DNA of 64,000 nucleotides from Brevibacillus formosus (GTDB lineage Bacteria > Bacillota > Bacilli > Brevibacillales > Brevibacillaceae), in NCBI RefSeq assembly GCF_003013405.1, contig NZ_PXZL01000030.1:248001-312000 (forward strand). The letters are read 5' to 3'. Below are positions 24,936-33,992 of this stretch, piece after piece. The position numbers were made by a program, and so were the translations under genes. Position 1 is the stretch's first letter. Every line of letters starts with the position of its first letter. Under the pieces are notes generated by a model. That model had not been told where the DNA came from. It did no database searches and saw only the letters and a program-made list of their open reading frames with translations.

Positions 24936-25247
24936 TTGCGTTTGTACAGTCAGATGACACTCGCCGAGCTGCAGGAGGAAATGGAGCGCCTGCACGTAGA
25001 AGCGAAAGAGAAAAAGGAGCTTGGTGATCACTCACAGCTTGCGATCATTACACAAAAGTACTTTATGGCGAAATCGTACTATTTAGGAACGGGTGAGTTC
25101 CGAATCGGCAGCAAATACAGCGTGCCTGATTACGATCAGCCGTTTACAATCGATTATTTCAACGGCGTCTTTGCATGGGGACGTTTCCCTGATTCGGATG
25201 AACAGACAGGTTTTCCAGTAGGAATGCTGGAACTGTGGTTTGACTAG
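24936..25247 (+). CDS. YfhH-like protein (DUF1811)
   Basis: A 103-residue cytoplasmic protein of the DUF1811 family, unknown function, conserved in Bacillales. Conserved core YSQMTLAELQEEMERL and FTIDYFNGVFAWGRF. The TTG start at 24936 is chosen because AAAGGGGG lies seven bases upstream and the family begins at this point. An extended -10 TGCTACAAT at 24901-24908 lies just upstream. Confidence 0.82.
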   Translation: MRLYSQMTLAELQEEMERLHVEAKEKKELGDHSQLAIITQKYFMAKSYYLGTGEFRIGSKYSVPDYDQPFTIDYFNGVFAWGRFPDSDEQTGFPVGMLELWFD

Positions 25248-25295
25248 AAAAAAGAGATCGGCACTCGCACTCTTGTGCATGCTGATCTCTTTTTT
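25248..25295 (+). terminator. Terminator of the YfhH-like gene
   Basis: AAAAAAGAGATCGGCA / TGCTGATCTCTTTTTT stem; A and T tracts allow both directions. Confidence 0.85.
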
Positions 25296-25360
25296 CTTGC
25301 CCGGGCACATGCCGTTGCGCATGGATATACTAAGAAAAACGAAAGGGAGCCAACCCGCAT

Positions 25361-25810
25361 ATGGACTGGATTTCTATCATCCTTTTGGTACTACTGGCGC
25401 TCGGTGTCATTGGCAACAATGCAACCGTCTCCATTGCAGTTGCGATCCTTCTCTTAATGAGGCTCCTGTCATTGGACCGATATTTCCCGCTACTCGAGCA
25501 GCACGGATTACAGCTCGGAATCATTATACTGACGATTGGCATCATGACTCCGCTTGCAAGCGGCAAAATCAATCCTTCGTCCATCTTAGAGATTTTTACA
25601 AATTGGCATTCGTTACTGGCTGTCGCCGTCGGTATGTTTGTGGCTTACCTGGCAGGAAAAGGAACGGCCTTGATGACCCAAAATCCATTGATCGTAACTG
25701 GCCTGCTGCTAGGTACAATCGCTGGTGTCACTTTTTTCCGTGGTGTTGCAGTCGGTCCTTTAATTGCGGCAGGTATTCTCGCCTTTATTTTGCAATTTCT
25801 TCCCAAGTGA
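25361..25810 (+). CDS. DUF441 family membrane protein (YtwI/YeaL-like)
   Basis: A 149-residue integral membrane protein with four likely helices (4-32, 48-68, 84-104, 112-146). The LTIGIMTPLASGKI and KGTALMTQNPLIVTGLLLGTIAGVTFFRGVAVGPLIAAG segments are typical of the DUF441 family, which has no established function. AAAGGGAG lies 12 bases before the ATG. Converges with the IscA-like gene with no gap between stops. Confidence 0.85.
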   Translation: MDWISIILLVLLALGVIGNNATVSIAVAILLLMRLLSLDRYFPLLEQHGLQLGIIILTIGIMTPLASGKINPSSILEIFTNWHSLLAVAVGMFVAYLAGKGTALMTQNPLIVTGLLLGTIAGVTFFRGVAVGPLIAAGILAFILQFLPK

Positions 25811-26119
25811 TTAGGTCCAGCGCTCTTTCAGCTGAAGGCCATAGGCCAAAATTTGCTGTGGTGTAACCATACGGAAGCCTTGCTGTGCACGATAATCAAT
25901 CGTAAGTACGTCAGACCCGATATAGGCGATCGTTTCGCGATCTATCAGAAACGTCAAAGAATCAACCTGGTAGACTTCATCTTCTGGACCTTGGGTATCC
26001 CACCACAACGCATACTCTACATTCATCCCGCAGCCACCGACTAGCTCACCGTTGATCCGAATGGGCTTGTCTGTACTGGCTATGCGTTCTACTGCTTCTT
26101 TTGTCACTTTTACTATCAT
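25811..26119 (-). CDS. HesB/IscA-like protein (YqkB type)
   Basis: A 102-residue A-type Fe-S-carrier-like protein. The fold pattern of HesB/IscA is present (VTKEAVERIAS, GGCGMNVEYALWW, FLIDRETIAYIGSDVLTIDY), but only one of the three usual cysteines is kept (GGCGMN). YqkB-like proteins in Bacillus share this loss, so classic cluster carriage is doubtful. ATG 26119 has AGAAGGGTGG upstream; the longer frame from 26167 does not. Confidence 0.75.
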   Translation of the reverse strand: MIVKVTKEAVERIASTDKPIRINGELVGGCGMNVEYALWWDTQGPEDEVYQVDSLTFLIDRETIAYIGSDVLTIDYRAQQGFRMVTPQQILAYGLQLKERWT

Positions 26120-26220
26120 GTTTGGTGCCACCCTTCTCATGATTTTCCAGCATGCTGGATGCATCATCTCTTACATGATAGCATACAATGCTTGAAAGGC
26201 AGCAGAAAGGACGATCATCT

Positions 26221-26361
26221 ATGAACATCTACGAACAAGATGGGATTTTTGTCGCTGAAACGGAGTTCCAATCGGAGCACGTTGTCATTTTTGCGAATAC
26301 GTGGGAGGAAGCCAAGGAAAAACTACTCGTTCGGCTTCTCGTACTAGAAATGATTGGTTGA
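26221..26361 (+). CDS. Small hypothetical protein (46 aa)
   Basis: MNIYEQDGIFVAETEF then a stretch ending in LLVRLLVLEMIG; 46 residues, amphipathic, no signal peptide. GAAAGGA site 9 bases ahead of the ATG. Spaced 101 bases from the divergent IscA-like gene and 68 bases from the next gene, so it may lead that operon. Not recognised. Confidence 0.55.
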   Translation: MNIYEQDGIFVAETEFQSEHVVIFANTWEEAKEKLLVRLLVLEMIG

Positions 26362-26429
26362 GTAAAAAGCGGGTCGCCCAGTGGACCTGCTTTTTTCCAT
26401 GTGAAAACAACAAGGAGCTACCAATACCC

Positions 26430-27485
26430 ATGACAGATACGACAGCAACGAAAATGGCCGAGCAGCATCTGGTTGCTCAAATCAGACAAGCAACAGCCAA
26501 AGCCAATCGCAACAATGTCACCCGGACACAAGCATACCTTGCCTTTTATCTCGAGCACCAAGAGATTCACTGGGCATTATTGGCCCATCTGGTCTCACGA
26601 AACGGCGGGTGGAACATGACCGATTTAAAAGGAGAATGGCTACCGCTTATTATGGACGCACAAGCAATCGAGCCGTTTTTTTGGTTTTTGGAAAGATGTA
26701 ACTGGCTGATTTTTCACGATGCCTATCCGCAATTACTTCTGTATGCGGAGATGAAACGAACGGGTACAGATTTAACAAAGCTTTTGGTACCACTTGGTGT
26801 TTCAGTTTTTATGCAATCGTATTGGAAAGAGTTCCTCGCATCCAAAGACAGTGCGAACATTACACATGCACTCATCGTAAATGAACAGCAATATATCGAA
26901 CAACGTGTTGTACAGAAGCCGTTTACACTGAATCGTATTTTTGCTTCGTTTGCCTTCGTCGCCCAATCTGCTCTCTCGATGAATCAAGTGCTCATTCCTT
27001 ATAAAGCGTACCCTACTGACCGCCGACTTAGCTTGATCGGGTTGAATGTCCATCATTTTCCCGACGTCAAAAACCGCATTCAGGTCGGAAAGACGTTGTA
27101 TCAGCAATTGTTTGGGGACCGTTTTCGCTTCGAGAAAATACTGTCCTACTGCTCACGTATTCCTCATACGGGCTCACGAGCGGATTATTGGCCGCATTTG
27201 TTCACACCTCACCATGCTCCTTCTACCAGAGAAGATGAATACCAGCTGCGATTGGATGGACACGAGTTGCTAGAAGGAAGTCCGAAGATATACAGCCCAC
27301 GTCTTCAAGATGCATGGGCCGATTATGGACACGATCCGGCAGATGGGGTAGATTGGTTTCGAGATGAAAAATGGCACAAGGTCGTAAAAGAGCCTGCTTC
27401 ACTGCCTTCCATCGACAGTGATTCTTATGTGCGTTCACTGCAATGGATCGAATACGGAGTCAAACTCGTCTCAGCAATCACGTAG
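26430..27485 (+). CDS. DUF2515 family protein (YppC-like)
   Basis: A 351-residue protein of the DUF2515 family, named YppC in Bacillus subtilis, of unknown function. Family features: RNNVTRTQAYLAFYLEHQEIHWALLAHLVSRNGGWNMTDL near the N-terminus and YKAYPTDRRLSLIGLNVHHFPDVKNRIQVGKTLYQQLF in the middle. No signal peptide. ATG 26430 with AAGGAG eleven bases upstream; the reading frame opens earlier but without a site. The next gene follows after 21 bases, so probably co-transcribed. Confidence 0.82.
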   Translation: MTDTTATKMAEQHLVAQIRQATAKANRNNVTRTQAYLAFYLEHQEIHWALLAHLVSRNGGWNMTDLKGEWLPLIMDAQAIEPFFWFLERCNWLIFHDAYPQLLLYAEMKRTGTDLTKLLVPLGVSVFMQSYWKEFLASKDSANITHALIVNEQQYIEQRVVQKPFTLNRIFASFAFVAQSALSMNQVLIPYKAYPTDRRLSLIGLNVHHFPDVKNRIQVGKTLYQQLFGDRFRFEKILSYCSRIPHTGSRADYWPHLFTPHHAPSTREDEYQLRLDGHELLEGSPKIYSPRLQDAWADYGHDPADGVDWFRDEKWHKVVKEPASLPSIDSDSYVRSLQWIEYGVKLVSAIT

Positions 27486-27506
27486 CTTGGAGAGGAGGCC
27501 AATCTC

Positions 27507-28484
27507 ATGGAAAAATGGATGCAAGAAATGACGTTGAATCAAACACGTTTTTTGCTATCCTGCCAATTGCCGAGCGGTACCTTTCGCCTCGGCCCCCAAC
27601 GTGATCAAATCAATCCGTACTTTACTAACCTCGGAATTATTTCCCTCGTCCGCATGAAGGAGGTAGAGGCTGTTCGCGGTCATCTCGATTGGTATTTGCA
27701 AAACCTGAATGCGGACGGCTACATCAATGATTTTCGTCTTGAACAGGGCAAAGAAATCGATACCGGCACAAATGACAGCGAAGATAGCTACCACACCACT
27801 TATTTCAGCCTGCTTGCGGAATGGATACGAGCGACAGGGCATATAGAGTGGCTGCATGCCAACCACGCTACTCTTTTGTCCCTTCTCCGAGCAGTTGCCC
27901 GCCTTCAACAGAAGGACGGTTTGACTTGGGCAAAGCATTCGTATCGGGTTAAATATTTGATGGACAATTGCGAGGTGGCCAAGGGGCTGGCAGATGCTTC
28001 CTATTTATTTTCGTTGATCGGGGATGTGGAGGCTGCTGAGGAAGCGGCTTCACGTGCGAAAGCCTGTGAGCTCGGCATCAGTGGAATGTACAGTCGAATT
28101 CGCAAGTCGTATGCCATGTATGATCGTACGTACCCCGGCTGGCGAAAATGGTACCCGGACGTGACTTCCCAAGCGTTTCCCATTGTCTACAGCATGACAG
28201 ATGTCAACACGGCCTCGCTGCTCTACCAAAGGATCACAGACACATTCCCGCATTTTGACACGTTTCAGACTGGTGATTTATATCCTTGGATGACAATGGG
28301 AGTATGCGCGCAGCTGATGGGTGACAAAACACGGGTGAAGACCATGCTCGTGACCGCCACAGACTTGTACATACACGGTCCCAGGTACCCGTACTGGCTC
28401 ATTCAAGATGCCGGACGCTATATTGAATTATTACTGGACGTGGATCCTTGGGGTTCAGATAAGAGTTGCTCCACCCAACGATAG
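27507..28484 (+). CDS. Glycoside-hydrolase-like six-hairpin protein, uncertain
   Basis: A 325-residue soluble protein with repeated helical hairpins and motifs seen in (alpha/alpha)6 barrel enzymes: FLLSCQLPSGTFRL, NADGYINDF, SYHTTYFSLLAEWIRATGHIEWL, WAKHSYRVKYLMDNCEVAKGLADASYL. This fold is used by glycosidases and lyases, but no catalytic signature can be named. Good AGGAGG site. Its last 67 bases overlap the convergent gene at 28418, and no terminator separates them. Confidence 0.6.
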   Translation: MEKWMQEMTLNQTRFLLSCQLPSGTFRLGPQRDQINPYFTNLGIISLVRMKEVEAVRGHLDWYLQNLNADGYINDFRLEQGKEIDTGTNDSEDSYHTTYFSLLAEWIRATGHIEWLHANHATLLSLLRAVARLQQKDGLTWAKHSYRVKYLMDNCEVAKGLADASYLFSLIGDVEAAEEAASRAKACELGISGMYSRIRKSYAMYDRTYPGWRKWYPDVTSQAFPIVYSMTDVNTASLLYQRITDTFPHFDTFQTGDLYPWMTMGVCAQLMGDKTRVKTMLVTATDLYIHGPRYPYWLIQDAGRYIELLLDVDPWGSDKSCSTQR

Positions 28485-29347
28485 CAATGCTCAAGTTGTT
28501 CGTCTGTTACTAGGTCGGAACGATGCTCGAACATGATCTTTACGTGTGGGTTCTCCTTTCGGATGATCGTCAGGTAGTCTTCAATCGGAGCCCACCCTTC
28601 TTCCGGTTTACATTCGGGAAGAACGGGAAAATGAATGAAATTAACCTTATCAGCGGTCACCTTCACACTCTTCAAATGAATGCTCCACGCATATTTCGCA
28701 TACGTTTGGATGACGTGACGCGCATTGAAAAATGGATCGATTTTTTCTTGCAGGAATAATCGACAGGTATCGAGACAAAGCTTGATCGTTGGATATTTTT
28801 GCAGCAAACACTCTAAAAATTCTGTCTCATACACATATCGATTGAGTGCATCGAATTCAAGGACTGGCGTGAAGTGAAACTCCTTGCCTTTCTCAGCCAA
28901 CCAGGCAAACACCTGCTCACTCCGATATTGAAACTCTGCTTCTGTGTAGACACGCTCCCATACATAGTCTCGCGAATCATGAAAGCGCCATACATTCCAG
29001 TCCACGCGATCATCCAAATTGACAGGCTTAGGATAATGGAATAAGACATAGGTCGGCTGAATGAATGCCATAAATGCCAGTTCCCTCTCTATCCTTTCAA
29101 ATGCCTCGGCTCTTGTCTGATCATGAGTATCCATGAATAAAGCATCCCGCAGCTCAGCTTGGCCCGCACGCAGCGGAAAATGAACACCAATCGCAAATCC
29201 TTTTGCTTGAGATTCACGGTGGAGGATTTGGATATCCTCCTCCGAATCAAACAAGCATGCCTCTATTCCGTAAAAGCCCTCCTTAAAATCTCGTGCGTAT
29301 TTTGCCTGATCAAAACCTCCATATTGACCAATCATGAAATTTTTCAT
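28418..29347 (-). CDS. Xylose-isomerase-like TIM barrel protein
   Basis: A 309-residue protein of the sugar phosphate isomerase/epimerase (AP endonuclease 2) superfamily. Alternating strand motifs GFYGIEACLF, GFAIGVHFPLR, PTYVLFHYP, FTPVLEFDALN, IKLCLDTCRLFL, AWSIHLKSVK, VKIMFEHRSD fit the barrel, with acidic and histidine residues able to bind a metal. ATG 29347 after CGGAGGAAA. The 3' ends of this gene and its convergent neighbour overlap by 67 bases. Substrate unknown. Confidence 0.75.
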   Translation of the reverse strand: MKNFMIGQYGGFDQAKYARDFKEGFYGIEACLFDSEEDIQILHRESQAKGFAIGVHFPLRAGQAELRDALFMDTHDQTRAEAFERIERELAFMAFIQPTYVLFHYPKPVNLDDRVDWNVWRFHDSRDYVWERVYTEAEFQYRSEQVFAWLAEKGKEFHFTPVLEFDALNRYVYETEFLECLLQKYPTIKLCLDTCRLFLQEKIDPFFNARHVIQTYAKYAWSIHLKSVKVTADKVNFIHFPVLPECKPEEGWAPIEDYLTIIRKENPHVKIMFEHRSDLVTDEQLEHCYRWVEQLLSEPQGSTSSNNSI

Positions 29348-29411
29348 TCGAGGGTTTCCTCCGATTTTCCCACGGGATAGAAAACGCGGGAAGCCTCTCC
29401 CCGCGCTTGCT

Positions 29412-30008
29412 CTACTTTCTTTCAATTTTCGTACCCGAGTCGTGCGTCACCACGAGAAATGGGGTCAATTCCCCTTCCTCCCAATAAAAAGGCAAGACAG
29501 AAATCGGGACTTGCCCTTTGGATGCAAAATCATACGTGAGACGAGCTAACAGATGGGCTCCAGCTTCTCCTGCCATATCCGCCACAATCAGCACATCCTG
29601 ATGCGGAATCGCGACACCAAGCGCGTCTCCTTGCTTTTTCTGATCCATCTCCGCTAGAAATGAATCCAGCAAAATTCGACTTGCCGCGTAGCCATCTGTC
29701 GGACTAATAAAATGGATGCGCTGACCTCCTACCTCTTGTGACTTTACTGAAAAGGGGAGCTTTCGCAAGTTTTCCATCGCGTATGAATGAAGCTGCTCGG
29801 TCGTCCAGCCTGCTTCCTGCAACATCCGCTTCTCTATCAATGCGTAGCCTTCACCCTGATCTAGCGCATACAGAACGTACGTATCTGCTGTATGTTCCTT
29901 CACAACCCACCGCTCCGGGTACTTGTTGATCATGGAGGCATGACGCAATACCGGGTAAATGTTATGTTCTTGACCGCTTACCTTTAGTTGTCGATCCAAC
30001 TTCATCAC
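29412..30008 (-). CDS. DUF1444 family protein (YtpQ-like)
   Basis: A 198-residue protein. The C-terminal LGVAIPHQDVLIVADMAGEAGAHLLARLTYDFASKGQVPISVLPFYWEEGELTPFLVV matches the DUF1444/YtpQ domain of Bacillales, whose function is not known. Shorter than YtpQ (about 260). Start uncertain: GTG 30008 and ATG 30005 are very close to GAAGGGAG. Fifteen bases behind the DUF3900 gene, so in one transcript. Confidence 0.65.
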   Translation of the reverse strand: MMKLDRQLKVSGQEHNIYPVLRHASMINKYPERWVVKEHTADTYVLYALDQGEGYALIEKRMLQEAGWTTEQLHSYAMENLRKLPFSVKSQEVGGQRIHFISPTDGYAASRILLDSFLAEMDQKKQGDALGVAIPHQDVLIVADMAGEAGAHLLARLTYDFASKGQVPISVLPFYWEEGELTPFLVVTHDSGTKIERK

Positions 30009-30023
30009 TCCCTTCTTCGTTTA

Positions 30024-31139
30024 TTACCAAGGCGGACTATCGTCGTCCTCCGTTGGCGTGCTCACTGGGGTATACGCAACGTTTTGGCTTCGCTCTTCGA
30101 TTTCTTTCACGATGTCCGTCAATGCCTTTGGCTTTAAAAACTCGACGGGGGACATGCCACGCTCGAACTGTAGCTGCTCGCCTTCTAATAATACCAAATA
30201 ACGCCCGTTAACTTTGGCGATATGCAGGCTGGTACCGTAATCGGCCAATAATGTCCGGATCTGCATATGATCCAGCTTGAACTTGAGCTCGACCTCTGGT
30301 TGGCGATCTGTAATGATTTGCATCGCTTCCATCACGGTCTCATGCTCCCATTTTTCTGCGAGCTCCCGCTTCGGACTTGCGGCAATGAGTTCGATGGCTT
30401 CCTCTTCCCGAATCCGCTCTTCCGACTCTTCGGGATACGTATATTCGATGTGCTGTCTCGCCAATGAAATGACTTCTTCAGAAACGATCTGCGTCATCGT
30501 CTGTGGATACTCGATAAAGCGCAGAAATTCCTCGAAATACCGCGCGTGGGAGAACTGATGAATTTTCACGTGATAAGGATCATTCATCCCCGATTCGATC
30601 ATATACGGATACATCAGCGATTTCATGTTTTTGGCATTGATCGCCATGCGTACATTCGATATGAGGCTCTTCTCATCCGTGATGACCGCTGTTTTTTGTT
30701 CAAAATCGCATTTTAAAATAAAGACATAGCGCTCATCAATAAGATCGAGCCTCGTCCGCACCACAATCATGACCCCGCCCCTCACCTGAGAGGTTCGCAA
30801 ATACGACTGAATCAACTCCTGACAGGGCTCCTTGCTCTCCCCTGGCGTTTCCGCTGCCAACAATCGATTCAAGAGGGCATAGTTGGGGTTCGAGTCCAAT
30901 GGATGTCCAGGCTCCAGCACAAATTGACCCAGTTTTGTCGGAGTGCCTTCTGTCTTCGGATTCATCTCGACTTTTCTTTTTGCAATCCGGGCGAATTCCC
31001 CATCGAGAAAATCTTTCAGCTCGCTTTTCTGATATTCATCATGGCCCAAATAGCGCGTCATCCGCACTTGTTTTATGCCATCCTCTTCTTCAGGCTGTTC
31101 CATTAGATAAAAGGATAACCAATCAATTGTAAAATTCAT
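30024..31139 (-). CDS. DUF3900 family protein
   Basis: A 371-residue protein of the DUF3900 family of Bacillales, function unknown. Opens with MNFTIDWLSFYLMEQ and contains RGGVMIVVRTRLDLIDERYVFILKCDFEQKTAVITDEKSLISNV. The TGxGK-type motifs of enzymes are absent. ATG 31139 with AGGAG eight bases upstream. Divergent from the Ser/Thr kinase gene 110 bases away, and upstream of the DUF1444 gene. A regulatory link to the kinase is possible but only positional. Confidence 0.75.
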   Translation of the reverse strand: MNFTIDWLSFYLMEQPEEEDGIKQVRMTRYLGHDEYQKSELKDFLDGEFARIAKRKVEMNPKTEGTPTKLGQFVLEPGHPLDSNPNYALLNRLLAAETPGESKEPCQELIQSYLRTSQVRGGVMIVVRTRLDLIDERYVFILKCDFEQKTAVITDEKSLISNVRMAINAKNMKSLMYPYMIESGMNDPYHVKIHQFSHARYFEEFLRFIEYPQTMTQIVSEEVISLARQHIEYTYPEESEERIREEEAIELIAASPKRELAEKWEHETVMEAMQIITDRQPEVELKFKLDHMQIRTLLADYGTSLHIAKVNGRYLVLLEGEQLQFERGMSPVEFLKPKALTDIVKEIEERSQNVAYTPVSTPTEDDDSPPW

Positions 31140-31249
31140 ACCCTTCGCTCCTGTCTGCATGTAACGAACTGATTATAGCAAACCTATTGAAAAAAAGGTC
31201 AGCTTTTTCAAATCATGATAAGATGAAGGGAGGAGGGGAAAATCAGACA

Positions 31250-32092
31250 ATGTGGACTCGTATAAAATCATGGTGGAACGAAACGATACGCGATAAACCA
31301 TATCGGCCCGGTCACCTGGCAGGCCACTATGAAATAACAAAAGTACTAGGGATGGGAAGCTACGGGATCGCATATCTCGCTACTCACAACCCTACAGGTA
31401 ATCAGGTTGTGCTGAAGCAAGTGAAACCAAGCCTGCGTCACACGCCAAAAGGAGAAGCCATGCAGGCATATGAAAAAAAGGTGCTGATGTCCCTCTCGCA
31501 TCCGCAAATCCCGCGCTGTCTGGATTCCTTCCCTTATCGGAAAGACTCGTTTATGGTCATGACTTATATAGCAGGCCCGACACTCGAAGACATGTTATTT
31601 GATCAAAACATCGTGGCTAATGAGCAAAAATGCGCCGAATGGATCCGCCAAATCGGAGAGCTCGTAGCCTACCTCCATGAGCAAAATGTCATTCACCGCG
31701 ACGTACGCATCCCAAACGTCATCTGGAAAGAGGACAAGCCTTACCTGATTGATTTTGGCCTCGCTCGGTTCATTGGTGATCGGCCGACTTACACGGCTGA
31801 TGCTCTTTCTGCCTACCCGTCTGAAAAACAATTAAAGCGAGAAGTTGCTCCTTCCAGTGATTTGTACGCTTTGGGACATTTCTTTCTATTTTTGCTCTAT
31901 TCCGGATACGAACCGGAACCAGACGCGCCTGAAAGAAGCTGGGAAGAAGAGCTTTCTTTATCTCCTCCCATTCGCATGATGATTCGGCGTTTGTTGCAAA
32001 TGGACACCCCTTATGAGAGCGTACAGGATTGGCTAGCAGAGTTGGACCGCTACTTGATCCGCTACCAAGAAAAAAGAGCAGGGCATCCGTAG
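31250..32092 (+). CDS. Hanks-type serine/threonine protein kinase
   Basis: A 280-residue cytosolic kinase without membrane or PASTA domains. Glycine loop LGMGSYGIAYLA near 32, VVLKQVK lysine near 54, catalytic loop HRDVRIPNV near 143, DFGLARF near 162, and the ASSDLYALGHFFLFLLYSG segment, all with the key residues (Lys, Asp, Asn, Asp) kept. ATG 31250 with GGGAGGAGGGG eleven bases upstream. Shares a bidirectional terminator with the next convergent small gene. Confidence 0.87.
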   Translation: MWTRIKSWWNETIRDKPYRPGHLAGHYEITKVLGMGSYGIAYLATHNPTGNQVVLKQVKPSLRHTPKGEAMQAYEKKVLMSLSHPQIPRCLDSFPYRKDSFMVMTYIAGPTLEDMLFDQNIVANEQKCAEWIRQIGELVAYLHEQNVIHRDVRIPNVIWKEDKPYLIDFGLARFIGDRPTYTADALSAYPSEKQLKREVAPSSDLYALGHFFLFLLYSGYEPEPDAPERSWEEELSLSPPIRMMIRRLLQMDTPYESVQDWLAELDRYLIRYQEKRAGHP

Positions 32093-32116
32093 ACCTCACG
32101 GATTCTCCCTGCTCTT
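32074..32116. terminator. Bidirectional terminator between kinase and small gene
   Basis: AAGAGCAGGG / CCCTGCTCTT with an inner ATCCGT / ACGGAT extension; T-run strong on the minus strand, weaker on the plus strand. Confidence 0.8.
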
Positions 32117-32125
32117 CTTCGTCCT

Positions 32126-32281
32126 TCATTCTGCAATCGGCTCTTGTTTCGCCTGTTCCATCTTTTCCTTCAGTTCCCCTGCTTCCTGGCGTAGCACTTG
32201 CCGTTCGTGTTTTGTCAGAACTTCTCCACCAACTGTGCCATTTACCAGCAAATCCTCTTCATATAAACGATCTTTGCGCAT
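32126..32281 (-). CDS. Small conserved hypothetical protein (51 aa)
   Basis: A 51-residue charged protein (MRKDRLYEEDLLVNGTVGGE then LTKHERQVLRQEAGELKEKM), mostly helical, with no signal peptide. AGGAGG five bases before the ATG is a near-perfect site and the gene ends at a strong terminator, which makes it real despite its size. It follows the helicase gene by 36 bases and is likely its operon partner. Function unknown. Confidence 0.7.
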   Translation of the reverse strand: MRKDRLYEEDLLVNGTVGGEVLTKHERQVLRQEAGELKEKMEQAKQEPIAE

Positions 32282-32317
32282 GGAAACCTCCTGCAGACAA
32301 GTTGTGTACTTCTTGTC

Positions 32318-33562
32318 CTACTTTGTTCCAAAGCTGCCCTTCTTATGTGCGCGATTTTGATTCCGTTTGGCAGGGCTCGCATTTTTTGTTGGAGCGCCTG
32401 ATTTTTGTGCTGGCGCAGGCTTTCGTACAGGACGCGGATCTTCCAGTGCTCCGTGCGACATGAATTTTTCAGCAATCGGCAAGCCTGTTTGCTTGGAAAA
32501 TTTTTGGATGATGAACCGTTCCTGTGTCGTAATGATCGAAAATACCAGTCCGGCACGCCCCATTCGCCCAGTTCGGCCACTGCGATGAATGTACGTGTCT
32601 GCATCCGATGCAGGATCGTAATGCACAATACATTCCACACCCGGAATATCAATGCCACGTGCCGATACGTCTGTCGTAATCAGCACTGGGAATGCTCCAT
32701 CCCGAAATTGTTGCAAGGTGCGGGCACGCTCTTCTTTCGTAGCATCACGGTGCAGGAGTCTGCACGGCAAATGGTGGTAATTGAGCTTCGATACAATCTC
32801 GTCCACTTTTTCGATTTGATTGACAAAAACAATCGAAGAGCGAACATTGACGAGGCGCAGCAAACGACGGAGCGTATCCACCTTTTTGCGTGGGTCGGTG
32901 ACCAAATACATGTGAGCTACTCCCGCAGCGCCTTCTGGTGCTGCTGCGCGAATAACTGCAGCATCTCTGGTAAAAATTTCAGCCGTATGTACGACTTCCT
33001 CTGCGATAGTCGCTGAGAATAACAGCCGTTGTGTATCACGCAGTGTTTTTTTCATGACCTCTTGGACTGGCTTGCCAAAGCCCGCATCCAGCATACGGTC
33101 TGCCTCGTCGACAACAACTGTCTTCACTTCGTGGACCTTTAGCTTGCGCTGATCAATCAGCTCCAGCAGTCTGCCTGGTGTTGCTACGATCAATACAGGC
33201 TTCTTTTTCAGTCTCTCGATTTGGCGTTTCACATCGACACCGCCAATAATGGACATCACGGCCGTGTCCTTGCCTGGCAGAAGGCTTTCAGCTTCCCGCG
33301 CAATCTGCACAACAAGCTCATGCGTCGGCGCGAGTACAATAGCCTGTACATCTTTTTGCTCCATATTGATTTTCGATAAAATCGGCAGGAGATAAGCAAA
33401 CGTCTTGCCTGTCCCTGTCGGTGATTCAATCAAGGCATCCCGACCAGCCATTATCAACGGAATGGCTTCACTCTGTACAGGTGTCGGTGTTTCCATTTTT
33501 CGCTCTCGCAATATAGTCAACAGCGGTGCGCTAATTTGTAAATCTGCAAACGTGGTGCTCAC
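32318..33562 (-). CDS. DEAD-box RNA helicase
   Basis: A 414-residue RNA helicase that unwinds short RNA duplexes with ATP. Q motif near 10-35 (FADLQISAPLLTILRERKMETPTPVQ), Walker A SPTGTGKT, DEAD in VVVDEADRMLD, SAT in LLFSATIAEE, and motif VI HRSGRTGRMGR are intact; a basic tail (KPAPAQKSGAPTKNASPAKRNQNRAHKKG) probably binds RNA. GTG 33562 with AGGAGGG six bases upstream; the longer frame starts 15 codons earlier without a site. Role in ribosome assembly or cold adaptation is typical of the family. Confidence 0.92.
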   Translation of the reverse strand: MSTTFADLQISAPLLTILRERKMETPTPVQSEAIPLIMAGRDALIESPTGTGKTFAYLLPILSKINMEQKDVQAIVLAPTHELVVQIAREAESLLPGKDTAVMSIIGGVDVKRQIERLKKKPVLIVATPGRLLELIDQRKLKVHEVKTVVVDEADRMLDAGFGKPVQEVMKKTLRDTQRLLFSATIAEEVVHTAEIFTRDAAVIRAAAPEGAAGVAHMYLVTDPRKKVDTLRRLLRLVNVRSSIVFVNQIEKVDEIVSKLNYHHLPCRLLHRDATKEERARTLQQFRDGAFPVLITTDVSARGIDIPGVECIVHYDPASDADTYIHRSGRTGRMGRAGLVFSIITTQERFIIQKFSKQTGLPIAEKFMSHGALEDPRPVRKPAPAQKSGAPTKNASPAKRNQNRAHKKGSFGTK

Positions 33563-33671
33563 AAAAACCCTCCTGGCATAAAGTCGTGCATTGGGTAAGC
33601 TTACCACACTTTGCAGGTAGAATACAGAGGTAAGCCAGTCCTCGTGAGGTAAGGTCCATATAGAGATAGAT

Positions 33672-33705
33672 AAAAACAGGCGAAATCCGCATTGGACTTC
33701 GCCTG
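33672..33705 (-). terminator. Terminator of the small gene at 33715
   Basis: CAGGCGAAATCC / GGACTTCGCCTG stem followed by TTTTTAT on the minus strand. Confidence 0.85.
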
Positions 33706-33714
33706 ACCTTCCAT

Positions 33715-33858
33715 CTACCCGTTATTGGAATCGAAACGGGTTTCCTGCTTCTCACCCTGGTCTTGACGGTCCCGGCTGGTGGTTTGGTTACGTGTCCCTT
33801 TTGGACTTTCCATGTACTCCTCTACTTCCTTTTGAAACGCCTCATCATAGTCACGCAC
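33715..33858 (-). CDS. Small hydrophilic protein (47 aa)
   Basis: A 47-residue very polar protein, opening RDYDEAFQKEVEEYMES and ending in RQDQGEKQETRFDSNNG. GTG start at 33858 with AGGAGG eight bases upstream, and a terminator ten bases after the stop. Composition resembles small spore or stress proteins, but no family is recognised. Confidence 0.6.
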   Translation of the reverse strand: MRDYDEAFQKEVEEYMESPKGTRNQTTSRDRQDQGEKQETRFDSNNG

Positions 33859-33992
33859 ACCTATCACCTCCTGCCCTTTATTTTGACCAGGGTGATCACA
33901 TATTATTTTCCTGAAACCTTTTTCCCGGTCATGCGTCTTCTCCTATAGGAATGATACCCTTGTACAATTTGTCAAATGGATGTGAATAGTGA

